Assembly (NCBI GenBank): GCA_922989275.2
Contig: OV277864.1
Location: 42,159,550-42,223,549, forward strand
DNA length: 64,000 nt
Source: Gari tellinella
Taxonomy: Eukaryota > Mollusca > Bivalvia > Cardiida > Psammobiidae
Reading direction: 5' to 3'
The notes below the pieces were generated by a model that was given only the letters and a program-made list of their open reading frames with translations, searched no databases and was not told the origin of the DNA. Shown here one piece after another: positions 37,901 to 52,900 of the stretch. Position 1 is the stretch's first letter, and every line of letters starts with the position of its first letter. The translations under genes were made by a program, and so were the position numbers.

Positions 37901-40900
37901 TGAGTTAAGTCGGAGAGCGATGTCGAACATTTGATTGGTCAGAGTTGAGCAAAATATCAAATATGACCAATCAAATGCTTGATAACGGTCTCAGACTCAA
38001 CTCAAACGCTTTATAACATCAGATCCTGATCTGTTTCAAAAATGTTTGCAGTGACACTGTTTCAGCACAAACACTCTAATATAGAATGTATTTATTTCAA
38101 TAGTCGTTAGTTCTCTTCACGCGATGTAAATGTATTTGATTTACTTACTATGTGGGTCTGACATGTTGTACCGTGGAATTTCAAATCTGTCATCGGTATT
38201 GTTGATGTTAATCCATCTCGGCAACCAGTCGTAAAGAATGATTTTCTGCAAAACAAAATACATGTAAGTATGGTAGATTGTGCCAAAGGATTGAGAAAAA
38301 TACAAGATAATAAATGTATTACAAAATTTAGAATATTCTCAGTCAAAGATTGCTTTGCTTTGTTCATGATCACGTTTGTACGGAAGCCGGATAGTGCCAC
38401 TTTTACAATTTTTAAAAAAAAAATTATCTTGAAAATTCAAGTTATTATCTTGAAAATTCAAGATAGTATCTTGAATTTTCAACATACTATCTTGAATATT
38501 CAAGATAATAACTTGAAAATTCAACATACTATCTTGAATTTTCAAGATAGTATCTTGAATATTCAAGATAGTATGTTGAAAATTCAAGATACTATCTTGA
38601 ATTTTCAAGATAGTATCTTGAATTTTCAAGTTAGTATGTTGAAAATTCAAGATACTATCTTGAATTTTCAAGTTATTATCTTGAATATTCAAGATAGTAT
38701 GTTGAAAATTTAAGATACTATCTTGAATTTTCAAGATAATAACTTGAATTTTCAAGATAAAAAAAAAATAAAAAATTGTAAATAATATCTTGAATTTTCA
38801 AGTTAGTATGTTGAATATTCAAGATACTATCTTGAATTTTCAAGTAAGTATGTTGAAAATTCAAGATACTATCTTGAATTTTCAAGATAGTATCTTGAAT
38901 ATTCAAGATAGTATGTTGAAAATTCAAGATACTATCTTGAATTTTCAAGATAGTATCTTGAATTTTCAAGTTAGTATGTTGAAAATTCAAGATACTATCT
39001 TGAATTTTCAAGTTATTATCTTGAATATTCAAGATAGTATGTTGAAAATTCAAGATACTATCTTGAATTTTCAAGATACTATCTTGAATTTTCAAGATAA
39101 TAACTTGAATTTTCAAGATAAAAAAAAATTTTTTTTTTTTAAAAGTTGCACTTTCCGGCTTCCGTACGTTTGTCTACAATGTTGTTACCCGGAAACTGCA
39201 AACAGACGCTGTTTATGGGAAACGATAAACTTTGCTGTGAAAGGGTTACACGAGAAAATAAAAACTACTTAAAAGTTGACAAGAGTCAAGGATATAATCT
39301 TACATGTTTCGCTGGTTGTAGACAAAGCTCATTACTGTTTTATAAGTTTTACTCTAGTTATGGTCCAAGGTTATAAAAAGAGTTTGTGCTGAGTCTGAGA
39401 TCGTTCTCAAGCCTTTGATTTGCCATATTTGAGTAGAAGTTCAAATCTGACTAATCAAATAGTTGAGAACGACTTCAGACTCAACTGTAACTCTTTATAA
39501 CCTGCAACCCTGTACATACATGTAGATGGATTGTATTCACAGAATTTACCAAGTCGAAGGTCACTAATCAAGAATGATTAACACAGTTCTAAACCACACC
39601 TAGTATACCCGGCATACAGGTTTCAAGGTTGTAAAGCTTTTGAGTTGAATCTGGAGTAGTTCTCAAGCATATGATTTGTCAGATTTGAGCCTGGGCTCAA
39701 ATCTGACCAATCAATTGCTTTAGAACAAACTCAGACTCGACTCAAACACTTTACAACCTGGGGCTCTGGATAAATAATGCACTTTATCAAAGTTTGATTA
39801 GTATAATTATGTATAGATAGTTTCTATCGTTATACCTGGTGCACAGCAACAAGCCACTTCTTGGCCAGGTTGAAGACCTGTTCGTCGTTCAGATGTGTGT
39901 GCATGGCGGCATACTTGTCGGCGAGGTAGTTGTGGTACCGGAAGAACAGAATTTGGAAGGTCAAGATGAACGGGTTCTCGTTCCCTCTTGGGTTCCCGAT
40001 GGCTGTTAAAAGTAAACGTCAATACAAGGTTGAAGACGTTATTCATTCCCGTTTTAGCAAAACTAAACGCAAATACAATGGACGAAAATGACGGTTTTCA
40101 CTAGATGACTCTTCTTTTTAATTATTTGAGTAGCAAACAGTTCGGAGTCAGATCAGACGTCGGTGTTAGAATACTCGACAGAAGAAGTGTAATAGGTGTT
40201 TATGGTGTCTGATCAAGCACGAAACGTTTTGACATTCCAATGATAATAAATTGTTAACATATCAAATGGATGTTATTTTCTTCGTTTTAATCTATCGCAT
40301 TAGCATTTTATTTCGTTTAAACGGGGGTGAATAACGTATTCCCCATTATTCTTTCCTTGACAAGATAGTTTAAGCGGCAACAATGTGCCCTGGTTATAAC
40401 GTTGTTCTCCCCATATTGAACTAAATGACTGTAGAAAATGGCGTTTTTTCGAAAATTGTCACTTTTTTATGGTTTCAAATCTTTGGAACCATCTTTAGTC
40501 AACATCGAGTTCAAAACGTTTACTCAGTCCTCATCCGGCTCAAGAAAACAACACTCAATTATAGTTTTGGGAATTGTCAATTCCTTAAAAAAACGAAAGC
40601 TCGATTTATTTTTGGAACTGTATTTAATTTGATGAAACAATTTGAAATAATCAATTTTTAGTGAATAAACATTACATTCTGTAGTTAATATGGCAATCGT
40701 AAAATTCACTTTTTTATGTATGAATAATTTCCGGACCAGAAATTTGACATGCTGCTTTGAAATGCGGCGACACTGAGTGCTTTCGATATCACGGCGATTA
40801 AAAAAAGGCTTCTTTGAGATTGTTTAATGAAAATTAAATGTCATATGTATAGATAATCTTCAAATATGCCTGAAATAATTGTCAAGTGTTTAAATCATAT

Positions 40901-43900
40901 CACTACTGCTACATGTACATGCTTTTGGTGCACTGAAACTGAATATATGAAACTGCTGTTATCTCTCTTTGATTATGAGAGTACAATTTATAAACTACCG
41001 AAATGACAGTCAAGTCGAATTAAGTATTTTAAGGGTTATCGCGCTTGTCCAGATTTTAGTTGATACTGCACACTGGCGGCAATAGCGATAAACTAAACCA
41101 TTTGACTCTCAATGACGCCTTAAAGCGCGGTTGTAAACATTTTGCAAACAGTTTGGGTCCTGATCAGACGCCGCGTGACGCGGCGTGTGATCCGGAGTCA
41201 AAATGTTTGACACTCGTTTCGAAATTTCGCCAGTTATATTGCCTTAAAAGTATCTTTGAAACAAAAATTGCAGACAACAAAATCGAAGCAGACGACAATG
41301 AAACGGCGCATGGTTAAAAATCTCCCAAATATTTGGCAGGCAAAGGGTTTAAGCACATGGGGCAGTTTTCACATGCAAGATAAATTGTCTGTGGAAAATA
41401 AAAATCGCCTGCGGAAAATTTTACGGGAGATTTATCAGAAATTTCTTTCCGTGTCAAACAGGTTCCAGATGAAACGTCGTTAGATGCAAACTGTTTACAG
41501 AATACATGTAATGTCATAAATTAACCCGTATCTTGCTATATTTGTTCAAACATTTCCTATCTTTGTATCCCTGCAATAACGCCATGAGACACCTTTGTAC
41601 AGTACTATAGTGTCGAAAAAATGTGACATATTAAACCTTTGAACCCTAGTCACGCGTACAGACGTCTTTTGCTAACAGTGTACCTCCGAAAAATACTGTT
41701 GACATATGCAAACAATGAAGATCCAGATCAGACGGCTCTCATATGGATCTGCACTGCTTTTAATACTGTAATACAGTGGGGAAACCAAACACCCCAAATA
41801 GTAAAAAATGCTCTTGATAATACTGAAAATTGGAATTGTCCGTTTGATTTTCAATGGAGGAAATTGTTAAAGCTGGATGAAAGTAAAGCAAACAGCTCTA
41901 GTAGAAGCTTTCTGCTATAATTTCAGTTTTCTCTAAGCATCAATCTACATGTACATGAAAATTAAAACACTACTCTTTTGGCTATATGTGTTGAGTTTTA
42001 AATAATACTTACTCCAAAACCTGCCCACTGGTTTGAGTTCGTGTTCTCTGGGTGGTGGTGGATTAGCGTAGGGAAGGCGGATCTCATTGACAGACGGGAA
42101 ACTCTGACTGATAGGACCATTGGGATCTATCGCCTTCAGCCTGCCTCTATGATCTTCGCTCAGCTCCCTAATGGCGTCAGTCCATGCTTTACCGGGCCCA
42201 TACGTCAGGGTACCGTCAATGAATGGCGTAATCTCGTTTAGCTAATGGTATTAAACACAACAATAAGAACCTATTAACCCCTTCACTGCTTCATCCCGAA
42301 ACGAAAAATGCAATTCAATAAAACATAGAAAACTCAAATTTGTTGACAATTCTGACTACATGAATTACAAACAGTTTGGAATCTGATACAATACATTGAT
42401 TGACAGAAAAATTTAGCTAGTCAAATTTTGACAATACTTAATTGAAAACAGGAATTGCTTATTTAAAATGTACAGGGTTGAAATGAGTTACATAGCAATA
42501 TGTTTTACTGTTCTGAAATGTACCTGTTGGCGAGGGTTATTCGGAGACAAGCCAGTGCGCATATCATAGCGTGACCTTAGAAAGGGCATCTGAAGGTTTT
42601 CCTTGTTATCCGGGTTGTAGGAGCTGTAATCCGGGCCTGTCGGGACAGGTATGTTGACGAACTCACGCGGACATCCGGGTCTCTGGGCATCGAGAATCTC
42701 CTCCACCACCTGCTGACCTAGATGGTTAAGATCGGAGAAAGTACAATCTGTGTTCCTATTAAAGAAGGTTCATGTTGCCATGGGTTTTTACCTTTAAAAA
42801 TCGATTTTTCCAAAATTAAATTACGTTCATGAAACTGGTTGCCATGATAACAATTTTGATAAGATTCAATATATCATATTTGGGGTAAACAAACCAAACA
42901 CTGTCAATTGATATTATATCGTCTTGTTACACTAGAATCGAGAATACGTTTTCTTTTTTTGCTATCATAGCAACTGCTTCATTTTATCATAAATGATTTA
43001 AATTTTATATATATACAAACTAGGAACTATATTATCTATGTTGAAACATACATGTTTGTGTTTTTATATTTGTGACTTATACCTACCTATCAACTTCCCT
43101 AAAGTAATGTTTTGGTTTAAATGCTGTTTGGATAACTTATTGCCAAGGCATCAAAGTTTTAAGGAATTGAATTAGAAGTTGTCCTATATCATGTGAAAAG
43201 AGCTCGTCCCGTACACTACCGGTCATGTTTTACATGTAGGCAAAGCAATGTCTGAATATACCAGTATTATAACTCATGATATTCTGTTATATGGGAACCT
43301 TGTCCTATATCAACATGCTTGCTGCAGGGTCCGTTTCATACATGTAAACTACGTACAACAAATGTTGTCGTAAGTCAGATTATAAAAGTCTCAACTATTA
43401 CTTATTTCTTAATCTAATCCTGTCTTGTGAACACTCTTGATATATGACCTATACATGATGTCATGTGACAAATGTCAAATCTCTACAATGCTGAGTGTTA
43501 TATCAAACACGATTATAATACGTACCGAAGAAGACCAAGAACGCAGTTCTGTTTTGTAAGGAGCCAAGTCCAGGAGTGCCATGATGGCCCGCGAAACTGA
43601 TCATGAAGGGGTTTGGCCTGTCCTGTCCTGAGAGTTCGTAGGTGCCGTCAGAATAGGCAGTTGGGCTCTTCCGTAGCAACTGGCCATCTAAGAATAAATA
43701 AACACACCATGACTACATGTACATCTAAAAAAGAGATTTGGTGACTACATTTACATGTACATGTACATGTACTAGTAACAGTTGATTTTCTGCTTATTTC
43801 CATTGTGCTGTAGCTATTTACTCTATAACATATTTTAGTTTAGAAGACGGATGATCATTTAAAGCAGGTTAAAAGTAAAGCAGAATGCTCCGAACATGTA

Positions 43901-46900
43901 CTTTCAACCTAATTTAAGTATGCTGCTACCATCTAGTAGATACTGGGTGCCCTTTGTATGTTATGTTTACGACTGCCTATGTCACAGGTCTTCTTTCTTT
44001 AATAAAAATAATTAGAGACATGTCAAAGGGCATGTTTATGTAGTAATGGGTTTTGAAAACACCTGCCTTGCGCATTGAAAAAGTATTTTTGCGGTGGGGT
44101 GGTACAGTGGAGAAGATGTTATTCTTTTCCAACCAATGCGTTTATACATGTACCGTGGAGAATTTTAAAAACGCAACCGAATTACCCAAAACCACAAACT
44201 ACAACAAACTTCAGAAAAACTACTTTCGGGGTATTTTACTACCACCAACCCCACTAGAACGATTAATTGTGTTATTTAAGGGTAAAATATATATTCAGAT
44301 AATCCAAAATTATTAAGTTTTGTAGCTATATAAGGTCATAATCGGGCTGATTGACAAAATAGGTGTAAGCACGAAAATGTGTCAATTCTTGTCATTTATT
44401 AGATATTGTAGATATAAATTTGCGTTTAGTTACGTTTAAAATGTTTTCCTTTCTGTAACAAATGTGCTTGTTCATGTACAGTAGAGCAATGTGTTAACGT
44501 TTCTGCATTGAACCCTTTCCCTTATAGAAGTGACTTTTAGCACTTGCATTTTATTAAGCCGCTGAAGAAAATAGTTTCAACATAAACCGTAATGAATATG
44601 TGTCATATTTACTATTTTCCTTATTCTAGCAGGTAATAGCTTAAATCAGGCTGAAAGTAAAGCAGAATGCGCCATATGGCGCATTCTGCTTTTCGTTCAA
44701 CCTGCTTTAAGTATAGTCACCTATTTTCAAAACTAGAAACAGGCTATGGGATAAAGGGTTAAACGGGAAATAATTTTACATTGTAGTGTGTACATACAGC
44801 GAAGACTCTGAAGCATCCAATTAGTCCATAGATGGCAGGAACGGACGTTAAAAACAAGACAAACAACGAAGACTCTAATGTTTTCTTTCATAGTATTTAT
44901 TTATTACATGAGTTTATCTGTAAACTGTCTTTAACCTGTCTATATATTCTTCAAAACAAATTGAGTCTTTCAGGAGCTATGACGTACAATGTATATATTT
45001 TCAGCCAATTCTTCACTTTATCACGAAGCTTTGTAAATACATGTATTTTTATTTGCTGACACTTCAAAGCTATTAAGGTACACGGAAGTGCGGACAGATT
45101 TCTTTGGATTAGAATACCTTTGTCAGAACTTTATCCTTCAGCATGTCACGCATTTGTCGTCTGCAAAATATGTCCTCTAAAACAATGAAACAAATTTTTA
45201 AAAAAATCTTTATCTGCAGTTTCTTTCAGAATTATCTTCTCTTTTTTGGTTGTTGTTGTTGTTTTTGGTTTTGTTTGTTTACGTATGTTTCTACCATCTA
45301 TGGGCTAATTGGGCGCACCAGAGAGAGGGGGCGGATACAAAAAAAACCGGGCGCGATAGCCTACTCTTATTATTGACAGAGTTCCCTGGTTCTTTTGTAT
45401 GCCCAGCGTATAGCACTGATACATTGTGTATCGGATCTCGGTTTATAAAGTTGATGGCTAACACCCGAGTACACTGTTTGTATGCAAGCTGTTTGGGCCT
45501 TGAGTGGACGCCGCGATCAAAACTGATTGCCATCCTTTTCAATATTTCTTAAGTCAAAATACTTAAAATTTATATCTGAGAAAAAAAGCAGACGATAATT
45601 TTTTAAAATTGATAACGTCAATTCTATAAAATGTCGAAAAAAACGTTTTTATTTTAATTTAGATTTAATTTCAATCTAAAGGGCAAACTGTTTAGCTCGT
45701 GATTAGATGCCTGCTTTATACAGTGGAGAAGTTAAGTTATTATTTCAGCCACTTCAAACGAAATTAAACGCCACAGAATGTACAGATTGCCAGCTTTTTA
45801 ACATCCCCACAACTTATCCGAGTGGCTACATGTAACAGTTTAGAGCATGATAATTTGCAGGTTTTCTACACAGAAATGTACACAACTCGTCATCTTAAAA
45901 CCGTCAATTGTTAACATTTTAAAAAGACAATATATCGCCTGCTAAATCGTTTCGTCTGCAATTGTATGCAAAATTCAAATTTTGGAAGTAGAGACCGTTT
46001 CGACGTAGAGACGGGTTCGACAGTTGACTAGAATGGGCGTTCGCTCTCTGTAAAGTTCCGATATTGACCGACATTGGCCCGATCTCATCAGGGGTATTCA
46101 ACCTTAAATTCAAAAGAAGTCATTTGATTTTTGAGCTACAGTGGAGAAAACGTTATTCTTTCCTATTTAAACGAAACGAAACGCAAACGCAAAACTCTAA
46201 AACGTAGAAAAGTACCTTTTTGGACAATTCTGATAATTCATGTTTATCTTGGTGGAAAACAGTTAGGAGCCTGAACAGACGCCGGGTTACCCGGCGTCTG
46301 ATCTGGCTCCAAACTGTTTGCATTAGAAATAATAGTTTTAGCGTAAACGCGTTTATTGGGAAAGAATAACGTTTTCTCCACTGTATTTGAGGCATTTGAT
46401 GTCTTGTCAGGAGCAAACATTTTTGCAATTCAACAGCGGACATCGATCGCAGAGATAAGTTTAAAAGTGGATCAAGGCCATGTTTTCATAAAATGTGACA
46501 TACATGTATATATACTTGAATTACAGTGGATACGACTTTATTCTTTTAAAGTAAACGCATGTGTACGAAGACAATTATTTTAATTAATAGTTTTGAATCA
46601 GATCAGATGCCTGATAACTTGGTGTCTAATCATGTTCCGATCTGTTCGCCACTCTAATGAAAATAAATATCTAGACTTCTTTTAAAATTGTCAAGATTGC
46701 GATTACTTTCGATTCTCGTCTTCTCCACTGTAAAAGTACGTACATTTTGTCGTTGCCACATCAATCACGAGATAAAAACAAGCAACACACTGATATATGA
46801 TAATTGATAATTGATAGTACAATATAAGTTAATCATGACTGTGTTAATTTAAAAAAAAAATCCAGTATGCCAAGGAGAATACTGTGCAATACAGTGGATG

Positions 46901-49900
46901 AGTTGGGTTTTACGGCACTGCGACACAAAATTGGTCATTTAGCGCCGATGTACAGTGGAGAATCTGTTATTCTTTCCCAATAAACGCGTTTACGCTAAAA
47001 CTATTATTTGCAGTGCAAACAGTTTGGAGCCAGATCAGACGCCGGGTAACCCGGCGTCTGATCAGGCTCCAAACTGTTTGCCACCAAGATAAACAAGAAT
47101 TATCAGACTTGTCCAAAAGTTGTTCTTTTCTACGTTTTAGTGATTTGCGTTTGCGTACGTTTGCGTTTAAACGGGAAAGAATAACAGATTCTCCACTGTA
47201 TGATGGGGGACGATGAGATGAGATGAAGATGATTTCAGGAAGATGATTTCGGCTAAACTTTTTGTTGCCAAGCAGTGTATGGGATCAGAACCACCGACCT
47301 GCCTTCCTATTAGTTATTGACAGAGAGGATAATTGCGGTTTAATAAACAGAAAAGATTCCCTATGACAATTAAGCCCCAGAATTGCGACAAAGTAGGAAG
47401 GTCTCTGTGGTAATGATAGGACATTGGAGGACCCGTCTAAAGATCTCCAACCTCCCCCAACCACTCTAAACCTCTCCAAACCTGCATAAACCACTTAAAA
47501 AACGACCCAAACTACTTTAAATATCAAATGAAGCTTATAAATGGCAAAGTTAAGCTTAAAAACGAAAATATATGTTAAATAAAATTAAATCCACGATGTT
47601 ATTAATTTCAAGGGGAGCAACTTAATATACATATAGCTATACACAGTTACTTCCAGATATTAACCCATTATACAATAGCCTGTTCCTGGTATTGAAGATA
47701 GGCATCCACATGAAGCAGGTTTAGGCGCATTCTGCTTTACTTTCTGTCTGCTTTACGCTACCATCTGCTAGAATATGGAAACATTGTTTGTAAAAGTGGT
47801 TTTGGGAGGTTTAGGATCTTTAGACGGACCGGAAAGGGGATAGCTAAATGCAGAACAACAGTTATGCACACAGCTAGTAAAACAGAATTCATATTTACGT
47901 TTGCTCTGCACTAAGCAGCAATCTGCCTTTATACAGTGGAGAATCTGTTATTCTTTCCCGTTTAAACGCAAACGTACGCAAACGCAAAGCACATAAACAT
48001 TGAAAAGAACAACTTTTGGACAATTCTGATAATTCCTGTTTGTCTTGGTGACAAACAGTGTGGAGCCTGATCAGACGCCGGGTTACCCGGCGTCTGATCT
48101 GGCTCCAAACTGTTTGTAAAAGAAAAACTAGGTTTAGCGTAAACGCGTTTATTGGGAAAGAATAACAGATTCTCCACTGTATGATTGCCAAGTTTCTTAG
48201 TTGATTGGCCGCTGATATACAGAGTACAGTAAAATCTCTCTATTATAGGACCACACAATTGTGTTGATTACTTCATGTAGGTGTTAACGACAGGTGACTG
48301 CTTAAAACCACGTGACAGAGCTTTCTGTTTTACTTTCATCATGCTTTAAACTGTCAATGTCTTTCATATACGCCAAACCTCGATAACCCAAGTATGCCTA
48401 TGTCGAACTAATGCGTACTTCTTTAGTTGAAATCCGATAACTGCTGCTCGTTTCAGTAGAACATATCCGTATTTCAAAGGTAAAACAGCAATAAGCCACT
48501 TATCAGTCACCAGGCTTAGGTACCTTTTAACTGTGAAAAACAGGTACATGTGCAGGTATTAAATGAGTTTGAACTATCGAGGTTAGATAGACACAATAAT
48601 CATACATGTATGTCTATAGCAATAGAGGGTCTCAGAGAAGATTGTTTTTGTTTTCTTTTTTCAAATGCATTTTCTCGACAAATAAAGTCTTTGTTATTAT
48701 TATTATTATTATTATTATTTTCATTATCATTATTATTATGAATAGTAGTAGTAGTAGTAGTAGTATTTCTGTTGTTGTTGTTGTTGTTATTGTTATAGCA
48801 AGAACACCAAGGTGCTGACATAATGCATTCCAAACGTTCGTCCTTCACAGCGAGTAGTGTTTAGTACATTACATTGAACAACTCGCTTCATAGTTATCCA
48901 CAAAATTGGAAAAAAGCACACATTGTCGACCCAGACTGCACATTACGGCGTCTCATTAGGATCTGCACTGTTGTCTATACATATACATGAAATGACCTGC
49001 TGTGTGGACTAACATTGCAGTGTCTGTAGATCAGCTTGTATATATTTAATGTTATCTACAACATAGGGGCAGCCCGTGCAATATTCGGCCATAAATTCAT
49101 GAAACTGGTACACAGTGGGGGAAATGCTGCAGCTATATACTTCCCATTTAAACGCGAACAAAACGCAAAGGCATCGCCATAAAATATAAAAAATGACCAT
49201 TCTGAATGTTCGTTTTAATCCGAGTGGCCAACAGTTTAAAAAGCCTTTTAGTCGCCGTGTTACCCGAAGTTTGACCTGGCTACCAACTGTTTGCAATTGC
49301 AAATACCGTTTATACATTTGACGTAAACGCGTTTATTTGGAAGGAATAACGTTTTCTCCGCTGTAAACCCTCATCCCTTCTCCCTGTTTATAAATATGTA
49401 ACGATAACGGTAAGGTCCTGTATGTTATTAAATCAACACAAGATAAAGTTGTTGACATCATGTCTGTCGAACATGCATTTGAATGATATACTTTAAGTAC
49501 ACGTACTTTGTATAGTAGATTAACTTAACCTTTAATAACAAACGTTCGTACAAAATGTACTTGTACCACACTAACGGAGCTTCATTGCGAACGAATAACA
49601 CTTTTACCACAGTACAGTAAAGCCTCTTTATTTCGATCTCTGAAAAGAATGCTATTGCGTTGTTTTAAAGACAGGTGACAGCTTAAAACAAGGTGTCAGT
49701 AAAACAGAAAGCTCCTAATGGAGCTTTCTGTTTTAATGTCACCTTGCTTAAAGCAATCACCTGTCATAAACACTTTATAATTAACACAATTTAGTAGTCG
49801 TTTTAAAGAGGTTTTACTGTACTATTATTTATCTTTTGTTGCTCTTAAATCTGAGAGAATGAAACGGACAGAAGAGAAGCAGCAGTGAAAGAGAAGCCCA

Positions 49901-52900
49901 TTTTTAAGATAAAACTCTTGACATTTGGTGTGCCAGGCATGCTGTTGAATTACATGTAAACTTGTTTACCGCCAAAATTTATAGTCTTTTTTTAGCATTA
50001 TTTTGCCTGCTTTTAAAAATTACCTAAACCTTTTAATTTGAACCTCTTGACATTTTCTCTTGAATTGCATGTAAACTTGTTTACTACCAACATTTTATGG
50101 TATGTTTTAGCATTGTATCGTCTGCTTAAAAAAGTTACATAAACAAGTAGATCTATTTTAAATATAATAATTAAAGCAGTTTGGCCGATTAGGTATTTAA
50201 TCGAGTGTCATACAGTGTGGATCCTCGTCGGGCGTCGTATACAGTGGAGAATTTGTTATTCTTTCCCAATAAACGCGTTTACGCTAAAACTATTATTTGC
50301 AGTGCAAACAGTTTGGAGCCAGATAAACATGAAATATTAGAATTGTCCAAAAGTTGTACTTTTCTACGTTTTAGTGCTTTGCGTTTGCGTACGTTTGCGT
50401 TTAAACGGGAAAGAATAACATATTCTCCACTGTTTGTCCTAATAATAATGTTCTTAAAGCCTTCACTGCCTTACCCCGAGTACAATAGTTATTTGCCAAC
50501 AGTTTTGATCCTGACCAGACGCCGCTTAACGCGGCGTCTGATCAGGATCCAAACTGTGTGACACTCATTTTAGTATTATGTTAATACCTTAAATTTAGAT
50601 TTTGAGAACTAAAGGCAGACGACAAGTGTTTTAAATTGATGACGTCATGGCAGTGAAGTGGTTAACACCTACAGTGCTCCACACTCAAATGCACTCATCC
50701 ATTTCTGAATAAAAACCTGTTTACATGCTTATTGAAGGGTTCTAGAAAAATAAATATATTGTAAAATAAAAGCATTGCACACAATGCAGACCCAGAAAAT
50801 AAGACTCCTTCAGGAATCATCTGATCTTGATCTGGAGTGTTTGCAATGGTGTTACAGTGGAGAAAACGTTATTATTTCCTAACAAACGCGTTTACGCTAA
50901 AACTATTACTTCTATTGCAAACAGTTTGGAGCCAGATAAGACGCCGGGGAACCCGGCGTCTGATCAGGCTCTGAACTGTTTGTCACCAAGAACAACATGA
51001 ATTATAATAATTGTCCAAAAGTTGCACTTTTCTACGTTTTAGTGTTTTGCGTTTGCGTTTCGTTTCGTTTAAACGGGAAAGAATAACGTATTCTCCACTG
51101 TATGAGCTTAGCAATTTAACCCACTCACTGCCATGACCTCATCAATTTTAAACAAATATTGTCGCCTGCATTTATTTCCCAGATGTGAAATGTACATATT
51201 TTGAATGACGAAATATTGAAATGTGTGTCGAACAACTTTGATCCTGAAACTGTTTGCAATAGCTACAGTGGAGAATATGTTATTGTTTCCCAATAAACGC
51301 GTTTACGCTAAAACTATTATTTGCAGTGCAAACAGTTTGGAGCCAGATCAGACGCCGGGTAACCCGGCGTCTGATCAGGCTCCGAACTGTTTACCACCAA
51401 GATAAACATGAAATATCAGAATTGTCCAAAAGTTGTTCTTTTCTACGTTTTAGCGCTTTGCGTTTGCGTACGTTTGCGTTTAAACGGGAAAGAATAACAG
51501 ATTCTCCACTGTATTATATTTGGGGTAACGTAGTGAATCCGGAGGGTTAACGCCGTTTCGATATACAACTTTACAGTGCTCCCTCTCTACAACAATACAT
51601 GTACCTAATTGGAGACACTTATTGTGTGTGTTGATCGGAGGGAGTTGCTATAGGCAGGAAATATTAGTACTCTTATAGTACATTTGCAAACAATTTGAAC
51701 CCTGATCAGATGGTGTCTGGTCTGGGTTCAAACTGTTTGTCACTGGTCTTTACATATTTTCTGTCAAAATGTCCCATACACATAACTTTGAAATATTACA
51801 GCAGACGACAAATTTAACCAAACAAAGCAGACGACATTGCAGCAGTTAAAGAGTCTTGTCTTTGGAACAGCGGCAATCGCTCTTATAAAGAGGGGATCGT
51901 TGTTCGAAGGGCCGTTGTCGGGAGGGAGCACTGTACATGCGAAGACTGTTTTGCTACAGTGGAGAATCTGTTATTCTTTACCGTTTAAACACAAACATAC
52001 GCAAACGCAAAGCACTAAAACGTAGAAAAGTACAACATTTGGACAATTCTGATAATTCATGTTTATATTGATGGCAAACAGTTTGGAGCCTGATCAGACG
52101 CCGGGTTACCCGGCGTCTGATCTGGCTCCAAACTGTTTGCACTGGAAATAATAGTTTTAGCGTAAACGCGTTTATTGGGAAAGAATAACACATTCTCCAC
52201 TGTAATAGAACCAGCAAACCTATGCCATTACTCTCAACGAAGATTCAACCACATGCCTGCTTGAAACCTTTCACTGCCAAATCTTTCGTGAGAAATTTAC
52301 CCATTCACCGTTTCACTGTCGTCTGCTTAAATTTGTTGTCTGCAATGTCGTTTCAAAGTCAAGAAAAAAGACATTATGACAGAAGAAATTGTTTGCAAAC
52401 GCGATTTTAAACGTCATTGAGAGCGGAAGAGTTACGCAATATAAACTTAGATTCAAAGCTCCACTGACATCTTTGTTATTTACTTTGAAGTTGCTCAAAT
52501 AAGCCGCATACATTTTACACTTAACCCCTTCACTGCCGTGACGTCATCAATTTTTAACAATTGTCGTCTGCTTTTATTTTTCAAAGTTAATTTTTATGTA
52601 TTTTGACTTAAGAAATATTGAAATGAGTGTCAAACAGTTTGGATTCAGATCAGACGCCGCGTTACGCGGCGTCTGATCTGAATCCAAACTGTTTGTAAAT
52701 AACCACGGTGCTCGGGGTAAGGCAGTGAAGGGGTTAACCCCGTAACCGAGCAGTCGCATGTGTGATAAAAAATAAACAAGTTTCACTGAAGCATCCATTC
52801 AATTTATTAACTCCCTAGTGTTGAATTACGGAAGCTGGCGGACTACTTCGCTGTTACATGTACACACGTACATTTGGTAGACTCTTTCCTCTCACATTAA

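Noticed and set aside
38378..39170. CRISPR-like regular array
   Set aside because: Eukaryotic intron; units are contiguous palindromes without unique spacers.
38270..39272. Four 130-160-codon open frames on both strands
   Set aside because: Produced by the 21-bp palindromic repeat; no codon bias, domain or splice context.
39807..40046. 79-codon minus-strand frame with Arg/Pro-rich peptide
   Set aside because: Wrong frame of DUOX exon v5; the phase-consistent frame gives [14 protein letters not shown].
48600..48848. Asn/Thr-rich and Ile/Ser-rich open frames
   Set aside because: Trinucleotide microsatellite.
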